Origin: Azolla caroliniana | Lineage: Eukaryota; Polypodiophyta | Length of the DNA: 64,000 nucleotides | NCBI GenBank assembly: GCA_043228905.1 | Contig: JBHGNT010000005.1 | Coordinates: 18,476,001-18,540,000 of the forward strand | Reading direction: 5' to 3' | Shown here: positions 32,101 to 42,394 of the stretch, in pieces | Layout of the letters: every line of letters begins with the position of its first letter | Position numbering within the stretch: the stretch's first letter is position 1 | Program-made: the position numbers and the translations under genes | Notes under the pieces: model-generated | What the model saw: only the letters and a program-made list of their open reading frames with translations | Told to the model about the DNA's origin: nothing | The model's database searches: none

Positions 32101-33010
32101 GTAAAGTTCTTGAACATCGAGAGAGTCGCTACTCATTGTTACATGTATCACGTGAAATGTAATATTTCTGGTTTCATCGGGTTCATATTTGATCCGTGAA
32201 AGACGATCGATATAGAATCTATCTATCTATCTTATGAGGCATTTCTCTCTTGTGAGTAATCCCTTGAACCCTTGGTGTGTTTTATTTCTCTGGAGAGGCT
32301 AGGGTTCATCTGTCATACTGCAGCTTTTCTATTTGCCTACCCTTACCGAGGGGAAGGACTCTTCCTTTTCCTCCCATCCACGAATCGCAGAAGAAGGATC
32401 AGTTCTTAGACCAATCAGAGAGGAAGGATCGATTTTCCGATCAATTAGTCAGCAAAGGATCGCCTCATTGAGCAATCAGAGCACCGCATTCAGTTTCTCG
32501 ACCAATCAATCACAGAGCAGTGAAAACGGTTGAGAAATTAGGAACCCTCTGTTACTGGGATTTGAAGAGGAACAGAGACTCGGATTTGCTTCTATTTCAG
32601 GCGAGTGGAAAACATTCTGAGTGCATATATGCCATATAATCTTATCTTATGTTTAAGTTTCCCCAAATAAGTTGAGATAAGCCCAATGATTGAATCAATG
32701 GTTGAAGAAGACATTTAATATCACTGACTTGACGTGCTTTGGATTTCAGGTTGGTGAAGAACCTTTGAGTGTATATTTCTTGTTTCCCTATGTAGGTTTT
32801 AGCTCATGATAATCACAGATAGATTCAATAAGAGAAGAAAAAGAAAAAGGAAAAGACGAGATGTAAGAGAAAATACTTGGAATCTATCAAATTTCAAGGT
32901 GGTGGTGAATCTTTGTGTGTACACCTTCCATGAAAGCTTGTCAGAGCCTATTTTTGTAGGGCATGGAAATGTTGCTAGCTGTTTCTAAACAGATCGAGAT
33001 AAGCTCATAG
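32101..33010 (+). other. Upstream and 5'-leader region of the HECT gene
   Basis: Contains G-box CACGTG at 32149-32154, a TCTA tetranucleotide run near 32218-32231 and a CT-rich stretch. Several CAG/GT sites (for example near 32600 and 32749) could splice a leader intron, but I cannot fix the transcript start. Short upstream ATGs occur. Confidence 0.45.
32149..32154. promoter_or_regulatory. G-box CACGTG
   Basis: Palindromic bZIP/bHLH site, 37 nt from the LINE target duplication. Role in the HECT promoter is inferred from position. Confidence 0.45.
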
Positions 33011-36000
33011 ATGGAATCAACAATAGAAGGAGAAGAAGAGGAGGAGCAGGAGAGGAGGGTATCTTTTGCCTATGATGGATGTATGGGAATCATGAATGAT
33101 AGGTGTATCATAGATGTTTTGTCAATGGAACAAGGAGGGGACGAAGATGTCAATGCTCCATTTCAATGGCTAGCCTCTCGAACAGGATCAATGAAAAGAA
33201 AACTAGAAGAGTTAGACCTTGGGGTTAGTGAACCTCGACAGAAAAGGGAGGTAAGGGATATTACAGAAGAAGCTTTTATGGATGATGATATTTTGCATGA
33301 AAGGGATATGCAAGGAGGTTGTGTGAATGGCGATGTTTTTCATGAAAACAAAATCCAAAAAGAAGCTTGTATCGGTGATGATATTTTTCAAGAAGAAGAA
33401 GCTTTGGTTGATGTTGATATTTTGCAAGATGAAGAAGAGGCTTGCATGGATGATGATATTTTCCAAGAAGAAGAAGAAGCTTGTGTGGATGATGATATTT
33501 TACATGAAAGTCTGATTAGCAATCTGGAAGAAGGCTTGGTTTTTTCACTAGAGAACGAGATTATGGGTGAGTATGCAGCCATAACTGTGTTACCAAATTC
33601 TAAGTTGAGATATCCAGAGAACGATGTACTTATAGACACTACCCATATTGATAACACTTGCAACAAGCTTACTGATGATGATGGTGATGGTGGATATTCA
33701 CGCTCAGTTTATGCTATGGGTGGATGCACCTCATTTAGGGAATGCATTGATACCCTTGGTTCTACCGTGAACCGACCTGTTATAACTAATACTGAGGTTC
33801 ATTTCTTTGTCCGAACGTTTATAGATGGTCGAACTATTGTACTTCATGCAAACTCGTATGATACGATCGAGCTAGTTCATAGACAAATCTTCCTTAAAAT
33901 AGGTATCCCGATATCAGAACAAAGGCTTATTTACTTTGGGCGGCAGCTTCAGCATCATCAAACACTTGTTGAATGCCAAGTGTGTAATGATGCAACACTA
34001 CATCTCGTAGCGAGAATGCTGAGCACACCTCTTCATCGATCGTGGCAATTAATGAATGAATTAGTGGCAACTATTCACCTCGTTACGAAGATGAATGACC
34101 ATGGAAGAGGTTCTAGACAGAAACTAATCCATGCCCAAGAGAAGATTCGTAACAATGTGAAAGAATTTCTGAATCTAGCAGCAGATTCTCTTCCGATATC
34201 TGACCATATGCAGATCTTTCAAATTGCTGGAGCAACGTCCGCATTGGTCATTTTGCTTCTTTCACCTGTTGAATCCAATCAAGAATGTGCTGAGGATTCT
34301 ATTAAGCTTTTTGTGGGTGGGGGTGATGATTGTTTCTCAAACGATATTCATTATTATTGTGCTCCTGTGCTTTTGGATTTCTGCAAATTGTTCTCAAAGA
34401 GTGCACCATGTCATAGTATTTATTACGCTTGTAGGAACTCTCTTGCTTGCATTCTAGATACAGTACTGACCGCCCATCAAAGCATTTACTTCAATGATGC
34501 AAAGGCAGAAAGTATTGTGCACGATTTTGCTCCATTTGTAAGTGAACTCGCTTCAAAACTCTCGCTGAGCCTTTGCTTGACATCAAAGCTTTATGGAAAT
34601 GTTCCAGCAAATGAATTGTTTTCAAATCTACGTTTGGATGCAAAAGAAGCACATGATTTCACAGCCTTCATTATACCACTATGCAAAGCAATGGAGGCAT
34701 GTAGAAGTGTTGAAGCCAAGCAGTTACGACGTTCTCATTTGCATAGTCTTGGAGTCCTTGGAGACAGGGCTGCAGAACTTCTGTATGGGGTTGATTTAAA
34801 TGTAGAGTGTGGAACTGTGGACAAAATCCTGGATAATGATGGGGAGATTGGTTCCTATTCCTGGATTTTTTCCATATTTCATGGATTATTACTAGAGATT
34901 GATAATTGTTTGGGCAAAGTGGAAGGATCAGTGCATGATTTAGCATTTGGTGGTTCCCCTATTCTTGCACTTCTTAAAGGATTGAATGCTATAGCTCAGA
35001 TGTATGAAGGATGTATGGAAAACCTATTAGCAATACTTGGTTTACGAAGAACTGCATTGAACATGATTATACAACAATCAGGGTCACAAAATGATAATTT
35101 CTGGCTGCTTGAACACACGTTTCTTCTTGAGATCGAATCAAAAAGGAAGATAGTGCTGGGAATGCTCCCAGAGCCACAGGAAGATTTTGAAGAAAGACTT
35201 GAATTTTTTGTTCGGAGGGAGCATTTACTAATTGATTCATTTCATGCGTTTGAAAATGTTAAAGCTGATGCTTTTCAAAGGGGGTTGTCTATGCAATTCA
35301 CTACAGAGGAAGCGATTGGACCGGGGGTTTTACGTGAATGGTTCAATCTCATATGCAGGGAAATTTTCAACCAGGAAAATGCATTGTTTTTGACTTGTGC
35401 CAATGATGCTCGGAGGGTTTATCCTAGTCCCGGTGAGTTATTTTATTCTTGCATTGATCTATGTATTCTGATGTTATTCGATGGAAAAAAACAAGTCTTA
35501 ATGATATCTAATCCCATGACGATAGAAACTGCATTTTGACTATATAATTGTGACAGCCTGAAGTAGGTGAACATATCAATGTCGAAGAAATCATGGTTAC
35601 TTTAGAATTCTTGCAAATGCATCTGTAATATAGTTGTTGAAAAACATGTATTCTACGTTTAGAATATGTTTTAGAATAGTCTGAATTATTCTACACGTAT
35701 TCTACGTTTTAGAACTGCCATTTTATAATTTTCCACATATGCTAAGTATTTGACGTATTCTAAGTATTTAAAATATTTAACATTTCAAAAAAGTTAAAAA
35801 AAATTTAATATTTTTTTGAAAACTTTGAATGTTAAGCAGGATTTAATGTATTTTACACGTATTCTACATATTTAATGTATTCGACATGTATTCTAAGTTA
35901 TTAACGTATTTTATGTATTTTATCTGTAAAATACGTATTTATATATTTAAAAATAAAGGTAGAATACTTAGCATACATGTTCTACGCGTATTATATGTTA

Positions 36001-39000
36001 AGTATTCTACAGCAATGATCTGAAATGAATCGTCACAAATTAAGAACTTCTTGTCCACTTAATCCAAGGGTTGACATGAAATACATCCTTTTTAGACAGC
36101 CTTGTAAGTCTGTGTCACAGCATAGCCAAAAATATTCTCCACATCCACTGTGACCAAGATCCAATATGTTAAATAGAATATCAAGAATCTAAGATATGAT
36201 CAAGTCTCTAATTCTCTAATGAACCGGCTATCTAGTATCTTTAGATGCGATAAAATGAACTAATCGATAAATAACTCTCAAATGTTTTGTGTCAATCATT
36301 CACACCAAGCGAGAATCATAAGGTATTAGATAAATACAAAGCACCACATAAAAGTGCATGTCATTTGTTGAAAGGTTCGTTGACTTTGCATTGCGCATTA
36401 TAATCTAGAAAGAAAGAAAGAAAGAAAGAAATATTAACATCGTTTAAGTGGCCAAAATGGCCTATAAGACCAAACAAGAGATTACATCTCAAGTGTTGTC
36501 CCGTCTTTGAGAACAAAATATAAAAATAAAATAAATATTTCTTAGTAAATATAAAAGTAGATAAGATAAAGGGAGACTAAAGAATCTGGTTTCCGGCACA
36601 TGTGAGATTCTCAAGTTAGATATATTATAACTTTTGTCTTGAAAAGGTCTCTGGCATAGGCTGACCTAGAATGGAGAGGTTTCTGAAGGGAGGGAAGTGC
36701 TTGTGATGGCGGGAGATAATGGCCTTTATTTGTCGATGACAAGGGTGGTGAGGTCTTGTCCGTGGGGTTGGGGCCTACTTGCTCGACAAATTGCTATCGC
36801 CCGATCTATTGTAACCCCTTTGTTATGTCCTGGTCGGGAACCCATTTGTGTATCCCTTGATTGACTTGTAGCATTAGTAGGAGTGATAGGGCTAAAGAAA
36901 GTTGTGATTGTTCTTTGTGGATAAGCTTGTGTGGCTCTACTATTGTCCTTCAACAATTTGTCCCTGTGTCTCTTGAGTTCTAGCAAGAAAAGTCCTAGGC
37001 ACTAGCTTCCTACATCTGTTCTCAGTGCATTGGAAAAAGAGCAACTCAACAAATTTTGCTCATGGAGGCTGATAGCAATCAATGCATAAATATAATGATG
37101 GAAGATGATGAATAATAATATAAAATTAAAATGATTAGGAATGATGATAAATAAATATGCCAATATATGTAAAGAATATATACGTGCAATGATCTTGCAT
37201 GCAACTACATTACTCTTTTCTTAAATTGGACATGTCGAACATTTTCTAATATCATAAAAAATTGCAATTTTACATTATACATTTGTAATGATGCATCATA
37301 TAGTCAGCAAGGAACATATGAAAATTAGACAGCATGAGAGCTGTCATGCTCAATATATTGTTACTACAATGGCTTAAATGGGTATGAAAATAGATAATCT
37401 AAACAGTGATTCATAGTAATACATTTCTGTCACAAAATAAGATGGAACATTTTGTAATCAGAAATTATCTTCTTCTCATTCTTTCTGTAAACCTCTGAAA
37501 TGGTTGATCATATCCATCTTTATTTTTTGCTTCAAATGACACTTCTGAAGAGCAAATATGAGATTTCACATCGATAAAACTGGATTATTTCTGGCATGTT
37601 TTGCGTTGAATGTTGCTATTTGTCTAGTATCATTTAGTACACTTTGAAATACTTATTTTCTGCTTTTACATTGTGGCATTAATCTGGAACACTTCAGCTA
37701 TTTCCAATTTCGTATATAACTATGTCTTCAGAAGAAAAGATGAGATTTGGCATCAAAGAAGCTGGCTGGGATGCTATTAGGTGAATGTTGCTATTTGTCT
37801 ACTATCATTTAGTACACTAAAAAATATACATTTTCTGCTTTTACAGCATCTGGCGTTAATCCGGAACACCTTAGCTATTTCCGATTTTGTGGTCAAGTGG
37901 TTGCATTGGCACTTATGCACAAGGTTCAAATAGATGTAGTCTTTGCCAGCATATTTTTAAAGCAAGTAGCGGGACTTCCTGTGTCTTGGGAAGATGTAAA
38001 GGATACTGATCCTCTTCTTTATGAAAGCTGCAAACAGATTCTGGAAATGGATGCTGACCTGGTTGACACTGATGCCCTTGGACTGACATTTGTGCATGAA
38101 TTTGAAGAAGTTGGCACATTGAAATCCATTGACCTGTGTCTTGGTGGGGCAGACATAGCAGTGACAAGCAAGAATAGACTTTCGTATGTGGAGCTCTTGG
38201 TTAAGCATCAGTTTGTTACTTGCATTGAGAAACAGACCAAGTGCTTCAAGCAAGGTTTCTCAGACCTATTTGTTGGTGGTAGTGTGAACCAATTCCTACA
38301 AGCATTGCAGCCAAATGAGTTTGATCTGCTCCTGTTTGGAAAGGATAGAAATATCTGTATTGAAGATTGGAAATCGTATACAGAATACCACGGTTACAGC
38401 AATTCAGATTGCTATATAATTTGGTTTTGGGAGGTATGCAAGATGTCATGTTTCTAATTAGTAGTTCTTTATACAAAAAATGCTGTTCATTCTTCTGGTT
38501 TTGGGACGAAGAGAGGAAAGGTAAGAAATGAAATGGAATTTGATTAATGTTTGCAAAGACCAAATGATATAGCAAGTTGTCGTCAAGACTCAAGAGCCAA
38601 CCATGCATCTCTCTTTCTCTGGCTGTTGGCTTGGTGGCGTGCACTGTACAATCAAAGTCATAAAATTGCTAGAACCCAAGTTTAGCCATGGGCTAGGCCC
38701 TGACCCTCGTGGATGTTAGAAAGTTTTTTATTTATCAATGTCGCTGGATGTTTTCCTTTGTCTAGAGAGAGAGTTTTACAAAAGAAAAGTGATTAATGGG
38801 TATGGTGTGAGAGAGAAAAGAGAGTTTTACAAAAAAACAAACTGATGCAGGTAGTGCAAAGCATGACAATGGAGCAACGTAGACGGCTTCTCTTCTTTTC
38901 AACTTCAGTGGCTTTCCTCCCCATGGAGGGCTTTGCCGGGCTCCCTTCAAAATTTCACATACATAAAGCACATACAGACTTGACATGGCTGCCAACAGCT

Positions 39001-39114
39001 CACACCTGCTTCTTTCAGCTTCTCCTTCCATCTTACCCTTCATTAGAAATAATGAACTCAAAACTTTATGCTGTCATTGAAGGGCATATTTTTGAGGGTT
39101 TTGGGTTTGCTTGA
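33011..39114 (+). CDS. UPL5: UPL5-type HECT E3 ubiquitin ligase, three exons
   Basis: E3 ligase that takes ubiquitin from an E2 onto its own cysteine and passes it to substrates. Exons 33011-35432, 37847-38433 and 38851-39114 (1,090 residues); introns GTGAGT...ACAG and GTATGC...GCAG, with phases 1 and 0 that keep the frame. Residues 61-82 are basic (nuclear-signal-like); 86-167 hold acidic repeats; 262-336 are a ubiquitin-like domain (FFVRTFIDGRTIVLHANSYD); about 740-1090 are the HECT domain. Catalytic Cys1056 is in LPTAHTCFF (codon 39007-39009). Ubiquitin-like plus C-terminal HECT is the plant UPL5 plan; in Arabidopsis UPL5 acts in leaf senescence. It is longer than the Arabidopsis protein, mainly at the N-terminus. 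No frame damage is seen; it is probably functional. It is the only host gene in the window. Confidence 0.94.
33266..33511 (+). repeat. Acidic repeat in the UPL5 N-terminus
   Basis: Residues 86-167 repeat a pattern like EACxDDDIFQEEE about five times, and the DNA repeats too (GATGATGATATTTT words). It is expanded by in-frame duplication. Confidence 0.85.
35433..37846 (+). other. UPL5 intron 1 (2,414 bp)
   Basis: GT-AG intron splitting the HECT domain. It holds an AT-rich hairpin-prone segment (35640-36012), a GAAA microsatellite (36408-36431), an unassigned 86-codon minus frame at 36726-36986 that I do not consider a gene, and a duplicated copy of the intron/exon 2 boundary near its end. Confidence 0.9.
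35640..36012. mobile_element. MITE-like AT-rich element (candidate)
   Basis: Recurring TTCTACGTATT-like words. ATGCTAAGTATT near 35740 faces its inverse AATACTTAGCAT near 35967. It may be a degenerate hairpin element; neither clean terminal repeats nor a target duplication could be established. Confidence 0.3.
37550..37890 (+). repeat. Tandem duplication of the UPL5 intron 1/exon 2 boundary
   Basis: Copy 1 (about 37550-37712) and copy 2 (about 37727-37890) share GAATGTTGCTATTTGTCTA, the pyrimidine tract TTTTCTGCTTTTACA, and the start of exon 2. In copy 1 the acceptor AG is now AT (37670-37672 region) and the exon copy is frame-damaged. Confidence 0.85.
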
Positions 39115-39543
39115 TGCAAAAAACTTCATCAGTTAGCAAAGGAGCTCAAACTCGCAAAGATGAAATGTGTGGTGACATTTTGCATATATGCATTTCCTAT
39201 TAGATTTAGTTGGTGATAGAACACCAACGTGTATACACTATGTATTTCCAGATGTAATATAAATGGGGTTAAATAAAGGAAGTTTTGCCTCTAAAATGGT
39301 AGAACGGATGTTTTACAATGATTGCTAAAATAGGTGCCCTTAACCACCTCCCATAATTTGGTATTCTAGAGGATTTGAACTCGAATGCATCTGTCCATCC
39401 TTCCTTTGGAAGATAGCACTCACTACTCTTGGACAGTGTTCATTTTGATGTAGCTAGCCATTTGTAGATATTAATATAACTTCCTCCCTTTTTTGCACTT
39501 AAATCGAGTATCACATGTTGGTTGCAACTATGGGTCTTGAACA

Positions 39544-39599
<56 letters not shown>

Positions 39600-39764
39600 A
39601 GTATTGTATGATAGTTTGCCATTACCCCCCAACTAGCTTTAGCAAGTGGGCATGTAAGAAATTTTTACCTACCATCGTCAATCACGGTATACTTGACAAC
39701 AACATATGGTGCGAGTGGATTAACCACATTATTAACCTTTAGAAGTGTGGTTGATGCAAACAAG
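39115..39764. other. 3' flank of UPL5, with (TC)25
   Basis: No gene is seen. 39547-39596 is an uninterrupted (TC)25 microsatellite. AATATAAATGG near 39256 could serve in 3' processing, but no firm signal is claimed. Confidence 0.6.
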
Positions 39765-40086
39765 AGAATTTTTCAATGAACGTCTAGTCTAGCCTTTAAA
39801 GAGACTTGGATGAGGGTGTGTGAAGCATGCCAAATTAGAAACCAACACCAACATCCATTTCCTCAAGAGAAATGTAAGTTAGTGGTACTCTAATCCTCAT
39901 TGGTTTAGATGTATGGGGACCAATGTAGACAACAACATTCAAGGTATGTTAATACTATGTTTCCTTCATCAATGAGCTCTCTTGTTATACATGAGTTTAT
40001 CTGTCTGCAAAAAATTGAAGTGTTCTCACAATTCCACAAATCAAGTTTTGTCGAAAAAGAGATTAAGTGGTAGATCCATTGTGTCA
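39765..40086 (+). pseudogene. Copia integrase fragment
   Basis: A plus-strand remnant of copia pre-integrase/integrase. Frames read CEACQIRNQHQHPFPQEK, then a FVEKEIK end, matching the pattern of the E family (CEAC...KQHRLPFPNER in E2). Frameshifts and stops are throughout. Copia B1 begins at about 40087 and truncates it. Confidence 0.65.
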
Positions 40087-41496
40087 TGCCCAACAATGGC
40101 CAAAAATGTCTGATTCTTGTGAATCGAGTCCATTTCAGATTTCATGGCTTGTAGCCATGTGTCGGCGTCTGTTGCGGCCATAACTTCTTCATAAGTGCTT
40201 GGTTTGCCTGCATCGATGTAGTTGACATAGTTGAGGCCCGGTTGAAAAACTCTGTTGGCCTTCGAGATCGTCCAGATCTCCTGTGTGCCGAGGTAAGTGG
40301 TTCGGATTCTTCAATCCACTAGGTTGGGCGATTGGTATTTGTTGAATCATCAGTATCAGGAGTCTTGTTAGGTGCCCCGCCCCCAAATCGGTATTTAGGT
40401 GGTGTCACGTTGTCCTCCCCTAGGGACTTTGTTGTCTCGGTTCTGTTTCCTACTTGCATCTTGTTGACTTTGCCTGCTTGGACTCTTGTCAAATAGGCTC
40501 TATCGTTGATGGCTTTGTCTTCAAGTTTGACTATTGGACTTCCTACCAATTTGGAGTCGGCAGGTACGTTGTCGGCTTGTTCAAGTTCGATTGTTTGTCG
40601 AATATTTGAGTTTTCCCGGTGGGTCGGTCCTTGTACGACGTCTCTGTCGTCTTGGAATGATACCTTTTTACCAATTGTTTTCTGCTGGTTCCATTGAAAG
40701 AAAATAGAGTCTTCATTGAAGACTACGTCACTACTCCGAATCAGTTTCCGGTTCTCAACGTCCCATAGCATGTAGCCGAATTCCCCATCGGTGCCATAAC
40801 CGAGAAATATGCATTTCGTTGCATGGGGTGCCAAATTTGTCCTTTTATACTTGGGGATGAACGCGTAGGCGTCACATCTGAATATATGAAGCCTATCGTA
40901 GGTCGGCTATTTGCCTGACCATAGTGCCTGTGGCACTTCAAGCCTAATTGCTCTTGACGGTGCCAGATTTATCAGGTATATTGCCGTCTGCAATGCTTCT
41001 ACCCAGAATTCCAGCTTTACTTCGACTTGCTGAAGCATTGCCGTCACCCTCTCCTCGATCGTTCTGTTGATCCTTTCTGCCACTCCATTTTGCATGGGTG
41101 TGTAGGGAACAGTCTTTTGATGTCGGATCCCTTTGTTGGACAGGTATTGTTTGAAGGCTCTGGAGGTGTACTCACCTCCATTGTCAAATCTGAGTGTCTT
41201 CACTCTGTGTCCCGACCGGTTCTCCAATATCCACCGAGTGAAGACCTCAAGCGCTTCGTCTTTGGACCTGATCGAGTAGGCCCAGAACTTCCGTGTACAT
41301 TCATCTACAAAGGTGATGAAGTACCGGGAGCCTCCTAATGATCGCTCTGGATGAGCCCACATATATCTGTGTGCAGAGCTCTAGGGGCTATCGTAGCGTC
41401 TCGTAGTGGAGAGTGTGCGGACTTCGGGTTTGTTTCCCATATCGATAGTGCTCACAGAAGTCCGTCTTTGCTTGGAGTTTCAGGATGTAGTCTACC
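40087..41496 (-). pseudogene. pol: Copia B1 integrase, linker and RT start
   Basis: In element order: pre-integrase zinc-finger end near 41460 (DFCEHYRYGKQTRS); integrase core 41362-40907 with FVDECTRKFWAY, DNGGEYTSRAFKQYL, PYTPMQNGVAERINRT; integrase C-terminus/linker 40834-40319 (CIFLGYGTDGEFGYMLW); and the first residues of RT near 40140. It is closely parallel to B2 58300-59400 in order and sequence. One frame change lies near 40900. Truncated, hence dead. Confidence 0.85.
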
Positions 41497-41688
41497 TGTC
41501 GAATACGAGTGTATAATGGCCGTATTCACATTGTCCCTTTGGACAGCCCAAGTTCGGGCTATTTCTGTAAATAGCATAAAGGGTAGTTGCCCTAGGATAG
41601 TCACTATATAAAGTGACTTTGTAACCTTTAGTAAAGGTTGGTTGTCATTTGTAACTGTTGCTATTGGAATATAACGTTTCCTTTTGTG

Positions 41689-41741
<53 letters not shown>

Positions 41742-41820
41742 ATCTTGCTCGTGCATTCACAAGTTCTTCTTCATCACGAATGTTGCTTGCACTTCCGCAT
41801 TGACGGCCTTGTCCCCAACA
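41497..41820 (+). repeat. 5' LTR of copia C
   Basis: 324 bp with a (TC)n run at 41691-41737. Confidence 0.95.
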
Positions 41821-41822
41821 TT

Positions 41823-41834
41823 TGGTACCAGAGC
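41823..41834 (+). promoter_or_regulatory. Copia C primer-binding site
   Basis: TGGTACCAGAGC, one base different from the initiator-Met type TGGTATCAGAGC. Confidence 0.88.
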
Positions 41835-42394
41835 GTTGGAGGTTCTTCAACCCGTTGCCGACCGTCATCTCACAACATTCTGTTTTCGTTTTCTTTGAAG
41901 AACAGAGAAGGGAGAAGAAAAACAAAAAGCTCGCATCTCACTGTGTTAAATCACAAATTAGAGTAAGCTAGTCGGTTGTACTCTGTTCTTGTGATTGTAA
42001 CCGCTTGAGGGGAGCTCCTTGAGCAACAACCAACCACTTCGTGCTTCACTCGGCTGATCAACATTCGGGAGGATCAGTTGGATCCGTCCCTCTCATCGCT
42101 GCAGTCATTCGAAGCAAAATCGGCCCAAACAATCGGTTTCACGTAATCGGTATTCGGCATACAATCAAAAGCTAACCGGGCTCACTCCGACTCGACAACA
42201 TTCGGGAAGACTAGCCGGTTCAGTCCCTCAAGTTACCGGAGTCACTCCGTGCAAGTTCAGCAACAAGTATCCGAAACCAAACCGACTCGGGTTCAAAAAC
42301 CGACTAGAACGATATCGGGTGAACCGACCGGTTGCACCCCACTAAGGTCCGTAGTCAACTCCGAACTGAGTCTTACCAACCGAAACCGAAGCAG

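Noticed and set aside
33212-33666. Minus-strand Ile/Ser-rich frames
   Set aside because: Antisense of the UPL5 acidic repeat; GAT/GAA repeats read backwards.
35433-35539. UPL5 ending at the TGA at 35537-35539 as an 842-residue protein
   Set aside because: That frame runs past a clear GTGAGT donor; exons 2 and 3 complete the HECT domain including its catalytic cysteine.
36726-36986. An 86-codon gene inside UPL5 intron 1 on the minus strand
   Set aside because: No recognisable domain, codon pattern or flanking signals; kept only as a note on the intron.
40087-41362. A separate second copia element left of C
   Set aside because: The sequence on both sides of C joins into one B1 reading order with a near-perfect target duplication, so it is the same element.
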